DNA from: an uncultured Pseudomonadales bacterium
Lineage (GTDB): Bacteria; Pseudomonadota; Gammaproteobacteria; Pseudomonadales; Azotimanducaceae
Direction: 5' to 3'
Length of the DNA: 64,000 nucleotides
Assembly (NCBI GenBank): GCA_943787425.1
Contig: CALSMJ010000001.1
Span: forward strand, 372,001-436,000
The notes under the pieces are model-generated. The model was given only the letters and a program-made list of their open reading frames with translations, made no database searches and was not told the origin of the DNA. Of the stretch, positions 38,039 through 46,711 are shown one piece after another (the stretch's first letter is position 1; the number at the start of each line of letters is the position of its first letter). Both the position numbers and the translations under genes were made by a program.

Positions 38039-38778
38039 AAGCTTTTTTGGACCATACGGGCCTGCTCGCCTTTGCGCATCGGGGTGATCATCAATCGGGG
38101 CCTGAGAACACCCTCGCGGCTTTCGAAGGCGCCGTCAAAAAAGGTTATCAGTATCTTGAAACCGACACCCATTGCACGCGAGATGGCGTGCTCCTGGCCT
38201 TTCATGACCATCGCCTTGATCGGGTAACCAACGCTTCCGGCTTGATTCGCGAATTAGACTTTGCTGACATTCAAACAGCACGCGTGGCGGGTCGGGAACC
38301 CATCCCACTGCTAGCAGACTTGATTGCGGCCTTTCCTGATACCCGCTTCAACATCGACCTCAAAGCCGACAACACCGTTCAACCCTTCTTGGCTTTGATT
38401 CAACACTTGCGATGTCAGGATAGACTCTGCGTCGGATCCTTCTCTCATGAACGGGTCTTAGCGGTGCGCGCTGCTTTTCCCGGAATCTGCACCAGCCTCA
38501 CACCCAAAGAAGTCTTCTGGGCGCGCCTGCGCAGCTTTCATATTCCGACCTTTAAAATAGAGGGTGACTGCGCTCAGGTGCCGGAGCGCTCGGGTAACAT
38601 ACCGTTAGTGGACCCGCGCTTTCTTACCTCGGCTCGGAAACTGGGCATCCAAACCCACGTTTGGACCATCAACGAAGCGCAGGATATGCGACGACTCAGC
38701 AACCTGGGCGTTGAGGGGCTTATGACAGACGATGCCAGCGCTTTAAAACACGTGCTGCAAGACCTAGGGCGTTGGTAG
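38035..38778 (+). CDS. Glycerophosphodiester phosphodiesterase family protein
   Basis: Hydrolyses glycerophosphodiesters to glycerol-3-phosphate and an alcohol, 247 residues. The catalytic motifs are intact: HRGD at residues 15-18, ENT at 24-26, ETD at 42-44, HDHRLDR with His57, a DLKAD segment and the late WTINEAQDMRRLSNLGVEGL with MTDD. No signal peptide, hence a cytoplasmic UgpQ-like enzyme. Translationally coupled to the CinA/nucleotidyltransferase fusion. Converges on ubiC. Confidence 0.92.
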   Translation: MKAFLDHTGLLAFAHRGDHQSGPENTLAAFEGAVKKGYQYLETDTHCTRDGVLLAFHDHRLDRVTNASGLIRELDFADIQTARVAGREPIPLLADLIAAFPDTRFNIDLKADNTVQPFLALIQHLRCQDRLCVGSFSHERVLAVRAAFPGICTSLTPKEVFWARLRSFHIPTFKIEGDCAQVPERSGNIPLVDPRFLTSARKLGIQTHVWTINEAQDMRRLSNLGVEGLMTDDASALKHVLQDLGRW

Positions 38779-38864
38779 CACCAATTGCCCTGGCACCGTG
38801 TCGCAATTTCGAACGCTGCCCTTCAACCAAAGGGTATCAAACTGAACGCATCAGACGAAGTGCA

Positions 38865-39515
38865 TCAAACCTCAAGCTTAAATTCTGATAAAAAAACCTC
38901 GCACACGAGTAACGGTTTTTGATCCAAGCAAAACACGGATCGCCGAGCCCAAAGCGGCTCATCACCCGCTGCCAGTGCTGCCGGCACATGTAATAAACGG
39001 GCAGACAAATAAGCCGCTTGTATTGGCTCGCGCGTCATAGACGGATCCTGAAACAACAGCTCGCCAAGGGGTTGGTTTGATAGCGTTCGAAGTCCTGCCA
39101 AGCGCCCCGTCATCGTCGTCATCGGCAGAATACTTCGAGCAAATATCCAAGGCCGACCTCGGCCTTTCAGCACCACTTCTCGGACCATGACAGGGGTATC
39201 CCGGGTCATCTTCAACGCATTGGCCTCGCCGACATCCGGCGTTGCCGCATCGTGTCGCAATACCTGAACCTCGAACTGATCCTTACTGAGGGCAACAAGC
39301 TTTTGGGTCAACGAGCCTTCATCACTGAGCCAGGGACCCAAATTATGAGGCATCTGCCCTGGCATACGCCCAAGCAAGGGTTGCCAATCGATTGTCTTAG
39401 GAACAGGACTAAGATTGGCCTCTGCGACGTCCTGTCCATCAAGCGGCTTATTCACAGCGTTCAACTGCGTTACTGGTTTTGGCGCGTTCCATGCTAACTT
39501 CTTAATCTTTATCAC
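38865..39515 (-). CDS. ubiC: Chorismate--pyruvate lyase UbiC
   Basis: Converts chorismate to 4-hydroxybenzoate plus pyruvate, the first step of ubiquinone synthesis in gammaproteobacteria; 216 residues. Family motifs are present: GPWLSDEGSLTQKLVAL, MVREVVLKGRGRPWIFARSI, TLSNQPLGELLFQDPSMTR and the C-terminal LWARRSVFCLDQKPLLVCEV followed by FL. The N-terminal 40 residues are poorly conserved. No ubiA follows, so it is not in the E. coli ubiCA order. It is divergent from the selenoprotein gene, with only 37 bases between them. Confidence 0.87.
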   Translation of the reverse strand: MIKIKKLAWNAPKPVTQLNAVNKPLDGQDVAEANLSPVPKTIDWQPLLGRMPGQMPHNLGPWLSDEGSLTQKLVALSKDQFEVQVLRHDAATPDVGEANALKMTRDTPVMVREVVLKGRGRPWIFARSILPMTTMTGRLAGLRTLSNQPLGELLFQDPSMTREPIQAAYLSARLLHVPAALAAGDEPLWARRSVFCLDQKPLLVCEVFLSEFKLEV

Positions 39516-39552
39516 AGGCCCAAAGCATCAATACAACCCAGAGCAACCTGTC

Positions 39553-40200
39553 ATGACCGACCCTGATCCGCAGATCAAACCCGTCACCATCGAAGTCTTT
39601 TCCGACTATATTTGACCGTGGTGTTATCTCAGTACCGTGAGTATTGAAACCCTAAAGCAAGAGTTTAACGTGACCACGCGTTATATTCACTTTCCGCTGC
39701 ATCCAGACACGCCGGACGAAGGCATTTCCATTGAAAAACTGTTTGCCAATCGAGATCCGGCCGATTTAAAAGCGGCTCAAGATCACATACGAGGACTGAT
39801 GCGCGAGGCAGGCCTTGCCTACGGCGACCGGACCATGACCTACAACAGTCGATTAGCGCAAGAGCTCGGCGCCTGGGCCGATGCCGAAACCGATCATGGT
39901 GATGCCCTGCACAACAAGCTGTTTGAAGCCTACTTCGTTCACAACAAAAACATTGGCGAGGTCTCTGTTCTTTTGGCCCTGGTCGCTGAGCTGGATTTAC
40001 CGCTCGCGCGAGCAACCGAGGTCTTGACCCACCGGTTATACAGCCCAGAGGTCAATGCCCAGTGGCAACGGTCATGGGACACCGGCATTACCGGTGTGCC
40101 AACCTTTGTGAGTCACGACTTGTTTGTGGTCGGCCATCAATCCAGCGAGGTACTCGCCCGTTTTGTTCGTCACCTGCAAACGCTACCTTTAACGTCTTAA
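39553..40200 (+). CDS. DsbA/FrnE-like thioredoxin-fold oxidoreductase, predicted selenoprotein
   Basis: DsbA-family (FrnE/2-hydroxychromene-2-carboxylate isomerase-like) protein of 215 residues if the in-frame UGA at 39613-39615 is read as selenocysteine. It begins MTDPDPQIKPVTIEVFSDYI, then U21-P-W-C24-YLS, exactly the CxxC site of FrnE-like proteins (usually CPWC). After the UGA the family continues without a break to a cis-proline GVPTFV loop and FVVGHQSSEVLARFV. No gap, frameshift or alternative start explains the UGA. A hairpin that could serve as SECIS follows at 39628-39641. Homologues reduce or isomerise disulfides in the cytoplasm. The partner and substrate are unknown. Confidence 0.85.
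39628..39641 (+). promoter_or_regulatory. Candidate bacterial SECIS hairpin of the DsbA-like selenoprotein
   Basis: Stem CTCA/TGAG with loop GTACCG, extendable by two pairs with one bulged U. The loop starts 17 bases after the UGA, the spacing needed for SelB. The loop has a G and U at its start, as SelB-binding loops do. The stem is short, so this is a weaker candidate than the one in the peroxidase gene. Confidence 0.5.
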
Positions 40201-40319
40201 TCAACAGCCGAAGACACTTGCTGTGGTGGTGTACCTGTCTTCAGGATGACGTTGACTGATTCCTGCTGGGTCAGCGGTTCAAGCCACTGATTTGCTGCCC
40301 CGCGTGATAAACTCCACCG

Positions 40320-41996
40320 GTGCTCAGACTCAACGACATTAAGCTTCCTCTGGACCATGCCGAAGCAGACCTTAGGTCCGCCGTCATCGAGCGTCTGGGG
40401 ATTGCGCCAGCTGACTTGCATGCGCTCAATATTTTCAAGCGCAGTTATGACGCGCGCAACAAGCAACAAATACGCTTGATTTATCAAATTGATGTGACGC
40501 TGCCCAGCAAGGTCGAAGGCGCACTCTTAACGAGCCCCAAAACAACGTCACTCGTCAGACGCACTCCCAACATGGACTACCAATTTGTTGCAACCGCACC
40601 AAGCACCTTTCCACAGTCCGATCAACAGCGTCCGTTGGTCATCGGCTTTGGTCCTTGCGGCTTGCTCGCCGCTTTATTGCTGGCGCAAATGGGCTTAAAG
40701 CCAATTGTGCTGGAACGAGGACGCGATGTGCGTCAACGCACGAAAGACACTTGGGGACTCTGGCGCCGCCGTGAACTCAAGCCGGAATCCAATGTTCAAT
40801 TTGGTGAGGGTGGCGCGGGGACCTTTTCAGATGGCAAGCTCTATAGCCAAGTCAGAGACCGGCGTCACCTTGGCCGAAAGGTATTGGAAGAATTTGTCGC
40901 CTCGGGTGCACCCCCCGAGATCTTGATGGTTAGCAAACCGCATATCGGTACCTTTAAATTGGTCAAAATGGTCGAAAGCATTCGCGCTAAAATCATCTCT
41001 CTTGGCGGCGAGATTCGCTTCGAACAAAAAGTAACCCGGATTCATCGCAAGCCAATAGCGCGTGAAGCCCCGACCCGTGCAGATGCTGTGACCGAAAACC
41101 CAGGCCAAATCACCGGCGTGACCTTGGCCAGCGGCGAAACCCTAAACAGCCGCCACGTCATCTTGGCTGTCGGGCATAGCGCGCGGGATACCTTTGAGAT
41201 GCTGGTCGAGGAAAACATTTACGTAGAAGCCAAGCCCTTCTCAATCGGCTTTCGAATCGAGCACCCTCAGTCAGTCATTGATGAGGCACGATTTGGCGAA
41301 TCAAAGGGTCACCCGATATTGGGCGCAGCCGATTACAAGCTCGTTCATCACTGCAAGAATGGCCGAAGTGTTTACAGCTTTTGTATGTGCCCGGGCGGCA
41401 CCGTTGTCGCAGCCGCCTCTGAACCCGGCCGTCTGGTGACCAATGGGATGTCGCAGTATTCCCGCAACGAGCGCAATGCCAATGCGGCGATTGTCGTTGG
41501 GATTGAACCCGAGCGGGATTACCCCGGCGCCGTCCTGGCGGGGATTGACCTGCAGCGGAACCTTGAGTCCGCCGCTTTTGAACTCGGCGGCAGCGACTAT
41601 AATGCGCCTGCGCAGCGCGTTGAAGACTTCCTTGCCAATCAACCCTCGACGGCGTTGGGCGCGGTCAAGCCCTCCTATCGCCCTGGCGTGAAATTGGTCA
41701 ATCTTGCGGAACTCCTGCCCGACTTCGCCAACGACGCCCTACGCGAAGCCATTGTCGCATTCGATCGACAAGTCAAAGGCTTTGCTATGAAGGACGCCTT
41801 GCTGACCGGGGTTGAAACCCGAACCTCATCCCCTATTTCAATCCGCCGCGGCAAGGATTATCAAAGCATCAATACCAAGGGCTTATACCCTGCCGGTGAA
41901 GGCGCAGGCTACGCCGGCGGCATTTTGTCCGCCGGGATTGATGGCATCAAAGTCGCTGAGGCGATTGCACTCGATTTGCTGTCCGCGCCCAATTAG
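40320..41996 (+). CDS. FAD/NAD(P)-dependent oxidoreductase, COG2509 family
   Basis: Predicted flavoprotein of 558 residues. An N-terminal alpha/beta domain (MLRLNDIKLPLDHAEADLRS, KRSYDARNKQQIRLIY) precedes the dinucleotide fold VIGFGPCGLLAALLLAQMG, the segment QFGEGGAGTFSDGKLYSQVR typical of COG2509, HVILAVGHSARDTF and the C-terminal FAD segment YPAGEGAGYAGGILSAGIDG. Members are widespread but of unknown function. The start is GTG. Convergence with no neighbour gives no further hint. Confidence 0.88.
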   Translation: MLRLNDIKLPLDHAEADLRSAVIERLGIAPADLHALNIFKRSYDARNKQQIRLIYQIDVTLPSKVEGALLTSPKTTSLVRRTPNMDYQFVATAPSTFPQSDQQRPLVIGFGPCGLLAALLLAQMGLKPIVLERGRDVRQRTKDTWGLWRRRELKPESNVQFGEGGAGTFSDGKLYSQVRDRRHLGRKVLEEFVASGAPPEILMVSKPHIGTFKLVKMVESIRAKIISLGGEIRFEQKVTRIHRKPIAREAPTRADAVTENPGQITGVTLASGETLNSRHVILAVGHSARDTFEMLVEENIYVEAKPFSIGFRIEHPQSVIDEARFGESKGHPILGAADYKLVHHCKNGRSVYSFCMCPGGTVVAAASEPGRLVTNGMSQYSRNERNANAAIVVGIEPERDYPGAVLAGIDLQRNLESAAFELGGSDYNAPAQRVEDFLANQPSTALGAVKPSYRPGVKLVNLAELLPDFANDALREAIVAFDRQVKGFAMKDALLTGVETRTSSPISIRRGKDYQSINTKGLYPAGEGAGYAGGILSAGIDGIKVAEAIALDLLSAPN

Positions 41997-42147
41997 ACGT
42001 GTGGTCACATAGACTCGTGACGAGCCTTACCGCGCCGATGCGGCCTGACCCGCTATTGGGAACAAAAGCTGCCTTTCTCTGAGCCGAGCAATTGCCCCGC
42101 AGTCAAAATACTGTCAGGATCGAAAGCCTATTCAATAGGGTAATCCC

Positions 42148-42750
42148 ATGCATCTCTACACGCTGAGCGCCTCGCCCAACGGCAAACGCGTTGCCGTTTT
42201 CATGAAAGAGAAAGCCGTAGACATTCCAACAACCGAAATCGATTTGCGAGCTGGGGAAAACCTAACGGACGAATACCGTCGCAAGAATCCGTTCGGGCGT
42301 GTACCGGTATTGGAATTGGACGACGGCACCTTTCTATCAGAAAGTCAGGCGATCTGCCTGTATTTAGAGGGGCTCCACCCAGCGCCCAATCTGTTCGGTG
42401 AGTCCGCAGCGGAGCGCGCCAAGATTGAGATGTGGGCGCGCCGAGTGGACCTGAATTTTCTGATGCCGGTTGCACAAGGGTTTCGTAACCTGACGGGTTA
42501 TTACAAAGACCGTGAAACCTGCGTCAGAGAATGGGGCGAGGTCTCGGTACTTGCTGCGAGAGATACCGCGGTGTTGCTGGACGCGCACCTCGCGAACAAC
42601 CAATTCTTGCTGGAGGACCGCTATGCGATTGCCGATATGACGCTCGCGATTGTGATGGGGTTTGCCAAAAATGTTGGCCAAGACTTTTTTGATCTACCCA
42701 ATTTGAGTAGATTCTATGCGGACGTGACAGCCCGAGCGGCATTTCAATAG
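42148..42750 (+). CDS. Glutathione S-transferase family protein
   Basis: Cytosolic GST of 200 residues. The N-terminal thioredoxin fold has LYTLSASPNGKRVAVFMKEK (an SPN Ser position near residues 9-12), the cis-Pro motif GRVPVLELDDG and the glutathione-binding SESQAICLYLE. The C-terminal helical domain follows with the conserved ADMTLAIVM stretch. Intact, unlike the GST remnant at 18.1-18.4 kb. Together with gor and the selenium glutathione peroxidase it shows an active glutathione system. Confidence 0.9.
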   Translation: MHLYTLSASPNGKRVAVFMKEKAVDIPTTEIDLRAGENLTDEYRRKNPFGRVPVLELDDGTFLSESQAICLYLEGLHPAPNLFGESAAERAKIEMWARRVDLNFLMPVAQGFRNLTGYYKDRETCVREWGEVSVLAARDTAVLLDAHLANNQFLLEDRYAIADMTLAIVMGFAKNVGQDFFDLPNLSRFYADVTARAAFQ

Positions 42751-43116
42751 CCCCACTAGCGCCAATGATTCAGGTTATTGCGCCAGCCTAACCTGCTGTC
42801 ACACAAGCCCAATGACAACACTTTGTACGCCACTCAAGACGAACTCATCCTTGCGTTGATTCAGTCGGAGTGCGATGAGACTGTCGCCCGAGACAGCTTC
42901 CGCCTTCCGCTTAATTGTTTCATTCAGCAGCCGCGTCAAAGTAACCGTACGCGGCCAAACCAAGGACTTCGGAGGCCCCTTGTAGGCTTTTCCGACGACT
43001 TGATCCCATTAAAACGCCGCCAACCTCGAACGGCGTTGGAACCGTTCAATTTTGGTAGTCAACCGCGTGATTTTTAGATAGGGTTGAGAGAACCTTAACT
43101 CCTTCAGAAGGCATAT
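42751..43116. other. Intergenic region
   Basis: About 366 bases. Open frames on both strands (for example 42778-43077 plus) show no known motif. No RNA gene or terminator recognised. Confidence 0.45.
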
Positions 43117-43947
43117 ATGATGCTAGGGCACGAAGGCGCAATACGCTCAAATCAGGATCCCCTGGCAACGCCCTTGTTAGCATCCAAGGCGCAAGGCTCG
43201 CCTGCCTTTGACTCGACGCAATTCGATGACTTTTTACGGTTTTTGCTGAATCTCAATCTCGGTCAAAAAACGACCAAACGCAGCCTGCCCGGCATTGTGA
43301 TCAAAGAGCTTTTGATGCTGTACTGGTTCGAGCGGGGCAAGTCTGTGTCGATCAGCGACATCAAAAAAACGCTCCCCATTAACCCAAAGCTGATTGATCG
43401 CTTACTCGCCTACTTTCTCCGATGTGGAACCTATAAGATCGAAGGCGATCAACTGCTGCCGACAACGCGCCAGATCGAGAAGATTCGCAACGTTCTCATC
43501 GCGTCAGACGCGCCGTTTACCGAAACCGATGACCGCTTTGGCTTGCGAGTAAAAGACCCCTTATTTAGTACCCTGCATCAATATAGCCTGATGCATTTAC
43601 CCTTTGAAGGTAAGCTCTCCGGGCAATACAATCGTGCGGATATGGTGCTATGGCGATCGCTGTTTAACCGACCCAAGTTCTGCTTGAGCAGTTACGATAT
43701 TGCGACAAAAGCGCGCATTCCCAAAAGCACATTATCAACCTTGCTAGAGACAGCAAGGGTTCTGGAATTCGTGACGCAGCAGAAAGATCCTAACGATTGC
43801 CGAGTCGTGCGCTGGCGACTCAATCCATTGCATCCGACGTTCGCCTTAAAAGAGGCCCTGCTACGGGGCGCTTTTTTTGCGGGCCCTTATATCGACCGAA
43901 AACTGCCAGGCGCCGCAACAGACCGCCAGCACGCTACCGCCCTTTAA
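43117..43947 (+). CDS. Winged-helix DNA-binding protein (MarR-like)
   Basis: 276 residues, probably with two winged-helix units. The first (about 60-130) contains SISDIKKTLPINPKLIDRLL and a wing-like TYKIEGDQLLPT. The second (about 190-245) contains LSSYDIATKARIPKSTLSTL and LEFVTQQKDPNDCRVVRWRL, which looks like a MarR recognition helix plus wing. No ligand domain is evident. The target is unknown. Its 3' end overlaps the convergent enoyl-CoA hydratase gene by 14 bases. Confidence 0.65.
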   Translation: MMLGHEGAIRSNQDPLATPLLASKAQGSPAFDSTQFDDFLRFLLNLNLGQKTTKRSLPGIVIKELLMLYWFERGKSVSISDIKKTLPINPKLIDRLLAYFLRCGTYKIEGDQLLPTTRQIEKIRNVLIASDAPFTETDDRFGLRVKDPLFSTLHQYSLMHLPFEGKLSGQYNRADMVLWRSLFNRPKFCLSSYDIATKARIPKSTLSTLLETARVLEFVTQQKDPNDCRVVRWRLNPLHPTFALKEALLRGAFFAGPYIDRKLPGAATDRQHATAL

Positions 43948-44734
43948 ATTTAGCCGGTCGCTTTTCCAAGAAACTCGCAACCCCTTCTCGATGATCTTCC
44001 GTTTGAAAGAGCACGCCTAACGTTTGAGAAACCCAAGACCCCATATCGTGATAATCACCATAAAAGCTCCGGCGCAAGCCTTCCTTCAAGTAGCGCACCG
44101 CTAGCGGCGGATTATCAGCGATTTTTCGCGCCAAGCTATGGGCTGCAGTCAGCAAGCCATCGTGAGGCTCACACGACAACAACAGACCAATTTTCATCGC
44201 CTCCTGCGCCTCAATAATATCCCCTGTGTACAGCAATTCAGCGGCTTTTTGCGGCCCGACCAAGTGCGGGAGTCGGGTGAGTCCGCCGACATCCGAGACG
44301 AGTCCCCGTTTTACAAACAGCTCTCCGAATTTCGCTTTATCTGAGGCGATTCTGAAATCTGCCATAAGCGCCAGATCCATACCCCAACCCACTGCCGCGC
44401 CGTTAACGGCGGCGATTATCGGTCGATCGCAGTCCAAAATGGCAGCCGCAGCTGGGGTTATGCCCGGCCGTACGGCACGCAATCTGGCATGTGACGCGCT
44501 GGCATCGCCTGTCATCAGTTCCTTGACATCATCGCCCGAGCAAAAGGCTGGATCCGTGCCCGTCAGGATAATGCAGCGGACGGCTTCATCGGCCTGCAAC
44601 GCCCGAAAAACCGCTTCTAGCTCGGCGTAAGCCAAGCGATTCAGAGCATTACGTGCCTGCGGTCGACAAATGGTCACAACCGCCACGTGATCCGCAAGGT
44701 TCAATGTCATGGTGGTCAATTCAGGTAGGTTCAT
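43934..44734 (-). CDS. Enoyl-CoA hydratase/isomerase family protein
   Basis: Crotonase superfamily protein of about 266 residues, start at 44734 after GGAG. The oxyanion-hole segments are present: ARNALNRLAYAELEAV with ILTGTDPAFCSGDDVKEL, and DRPIIAAVNGAAVGWGMDLA. The Glu pair of classical hydratases is not obvious: the usual active-site region reads DFRIASDKAKFGELFVKRGL. The exact reaction (hydratase, isomerase or other) is unsettled. Monocistronic. Confidence 0.87.
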   Translation of the reverse strand: MNLPELTTMTLNLADHVAVVTICRPQARNALNRLAYAELEAVFRALQADEAVRCIILTGTDPAFCSGDDVKELMTGDASASHARLRAVRPGITPAAAAILDCDRPIIAAVNGAAVGWGMDLALMADFRIASDKAKFGELFVKRGLVSDVGGLTRLPHLVGPQKAAELLYTGDIIEAQEAMKIGLLLSCEPHDGLLTAAHSLARKIADNPPLAVRYLKEGLRRSFYGDYHDMGSWVSQTLGVLFQTEDHREGVASFLEKRPAKFKGR

Positions 44735-44881
44735 GGCGCACTCCAATTGATTGGATGAGACTTTGTTTATAGCCAAGTCACGTCCATTTGTCTAAGGAGC
44801 GGTTGTGGCAGGCGTCTTAGGTCACTCGTTGGTCTGAAACCCTGTCGCCGAGTCGCCTGAATTTCAAACCGGTTGCCTGGG

Positions 44882-46000
44882 TTACTCGAATCCCAGCCCC
44901 TGGGGCCGCTCAAACGATAATTGATGCGCCTCGGCAACGGCTTTTGACGTCAACTGACCTTGGTAGGTAGCAAGACCATTTCGAAGATGCCGATCGCTCT
45001 GTAACGCGCCTGTCACCCCTTGCTCAGCCAGCGCCAGCACAAAAGGCAAGGTTGCATGATTGAGTGCTGCGCTTGAGGTTTTAGGGACCGCGCCGGGCAT
45101 ATTCGCAACGCAGTAGTGCACCACGCCATGCTGCACGAAGTAAGGATCATCATGGGTCGTCGCATGAGAGGTTTCAAAGCAGCCACCCTGATCGATCGCC
45201 ACATCGACGAGTACGGTGCCTTGTGACAGGGTTTGAACCATCTGCTCTGTGACCAGCTTCGGCGCTGAAGCACCCGGCACCAATACCGAACCGATGATTA
45301 AATCGGCATCTCGAACAGCCGCTTCAAGACCATCTTGGGTGGCATAACGAGTTTGCAATTGATGGCCATATTGCTCATCGAGCGCTCGTAGCACCGGTAA
45401 ACTTTTATCAAAGACACTCACCCTGGCCCCAAGCCCAATGGCCATTGCCGCCGCATGCCGCCCCACGACGCCGCCGCCTAAGATGACAACGTTTGCCCGC
45501 TCAACACCCGGCACGCCGCCGAGCAAAATCCCTTTACCGCCGTGAGCGCGTTCAAGACACATCGCGCCGGCCTGAATCGACATCCGACCGGCAACCTCGG
45601 ACATCGGCGCCAGAAGAGGGAGTCGATTGTTGTCGTCCGTCACGGTCTCATAAGCAATACAGCAGGCTTGGGATGCCAGTAAATCCTCGGTTTGCGCGCG
45701 ATCCGGCGCGAGATGGAGATAGGTAAATAACGTGTGTCGCGCCGTCAAGAGCGCCCTTTCAGCGCTTTGCGGCTCTTTGACTTTCACCACAAGCTCGGCG
45801 GCATCAAAGACCGCTTCGGGCGAATCCAGAATCACGGCACCTGCTTGGATATAGTCCGTATCGGTAAATCCTGCGCCAATACCTGCACTCGTTTCAACGA
45901 ATACCCGATGTCCTCGCTGGGTTAACTCTCTGACCGACGCCGGCAACAATCCGACACGGTACTCATGATTTTTGATTTCTTTTGGAATACCGATTTCCAT
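44882..46000 (-). CDS. ald: Alanine dehydrogenase
   Basis: NAD-dependent interconversion of L-alanine and pyruvate plus ammonia, 372 residues, normal length. Family sequence: MEIGIPKEIKNHEYRVGLLP, VKVKEPQSAE, LFTYLHLAPD, the NAD-binding NVVILGGGVVGRHAAAMAIG, ATTHDDPYFVQHGVVHYCVAN and MPGAVPKTSSAALNHATLPF. It is divergent from an AsnC/Lrp-type regulator gene that probably controls it. An alanine/glycine symporter is also in the window, so alanine may be used as carbon and nitrogen. Confidence 0.95.
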   Translation of the reverse strand: MEIGIPKEIKNHEYRVGLLPASVRELTQRGHRVFVETSAGIGAGFTDTDYIQAGAVILDSPEAVFDAAELVVKVKEPQSAERALLTARHTLFTYLHLAPDRAQTEDLLASQACCIAYETVTDDNNRLPLLAPMSEVAGRMSIQAGAMCLERAHGGKGILLGGVPGVERANVVILGGGVVGRHAAAMAIGLGARVSVFDKSLPVLRALDEQYGHQLQTRYATQDGLEAAVRDADLIIGSVLVPGASAPKLVTEQMVQTLSQGTVLVDVAIDQGGCFETSHATTHDDPYFVQHGVVHYCVANMPGAVPKTSSAALNHATLPFVLALAEQGVTGALQSDRHLRNGLATYQGQLTSKAVAEAHQLSFERPQGLGFE

Positions 46001-46040
46001 ATCGCCTCAGATTAAAGAACGGGTAGAGCCGAAATTATAT

Positions 46041-46095
46041 CGATTATTGAAATGGCAAACTTACTGTTATTAGCGCTGTTTTTAGAGAATAATCG
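46041..46095. promoter_or_regulatory. Candidate operator half-sites between ald and asnC/lrp gene
   Basis: AT-rich divergent promoter region. CGATTATT at 46041-46048 and its inverted copy AATAATCG at 46088-46095 are about 47 bases apart. Spaced inverted repeats upstream of ald are typical of Lrp/AsnC-type control (BkdR/AldR), but binding is inferred only. Confidence 0.35.
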
Positions 46096-46132
46096 GCTTT
46101 AAAAGTGATAGAACAATAGAATTTATTTTATT

Positions 46133-46609
46133 ATGCCTAATATAAAGACAAAATCTCTAGATCGAATTGACCTAAAAATCCTGCGCTTGCTGCAAGGTAA
46201 TGCCCGCCTCACGCATACCGCGCTTGCCGAGGCCGTCGGCCTCAGCCACACGCCCTGCACCGAGCGGGTTCGAAACTTAGAGCAGCAAGATTTTATTCAG
46301 GGTTACCATGCCCGATTAAACCCATCTTTACTCAAACTTGGACTATTGGTGTTTGTCGAAATCACGCTCACCCGGACCTCAAGCGATGCCTTTGCGGCCT
46401 TCAGTGAAGCTGTCTTGCAGCTGCCCCAGGTTTTAGAGTGTCATTTGGTCTCTGGCAATTTTGATTACCTGATAAAAGCACGGGTTGCCGATATGACCGC
46501 GTATCGCAAGCTCCTAGGCGAAACATTGCTCACCTTACCAGGCGTCAGCGACTCCAGGACTTACGTGGTCATGGAAGAGGTTAAAGAGCAGAACAGCCTA
46601 ACCGTGTAG
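46133..46609 (+). CDS. AsnC/Lrp family transcriptional regulator
   Basis: 158 residues. The N-terminal helix-turn-helix domain contains LDRIDLKILRLLQGNARLTH and TALAEAVGLSHTPCTERVRN. A C-terminal RAM ligand domain follows with LECHLVSGNFDYLIKARVAD and RTYVVMEEVKE. It is divergent from ald with 132 bases between them, so it is the likely activator responding to alanine or another amino acid. The ATG lies in a very AT-rich segment (AATTTATTTTATT). Confidence 0.92.
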   Translation: MPNIKTKSLDRIDLKILRLLQGNARLTHTALAEAVGLSHTPCTERVRNLEQQDFIQGYHARLNPSLLKLGLLVFVEITLTRTSSDAFAAFSEAVLQLPQVLECHLVSGNFDYLIKARVADMTAYRKLLGETLLTLPGVSDSRTYVVMEEVKEQNSLTV

Positions 46610-46711
46610 TCCGCAACGGTTTTGGCGGCATTGACCGCCCCAGCGGATACTGCCGCAAAGACCTAAAAACCTGTGCTACCATCAAACGATTACTCGCCCT
46701 TAAGAGCCGAT

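Noticed and set aside
42778-43077. 99-codon frame in the gap before the winged-helix gene
   Set aside because: Arg/Pro-rich, starts inside the preceding intergenic sequence with no ribosome site; minus-strand alternatives also unrecognised.
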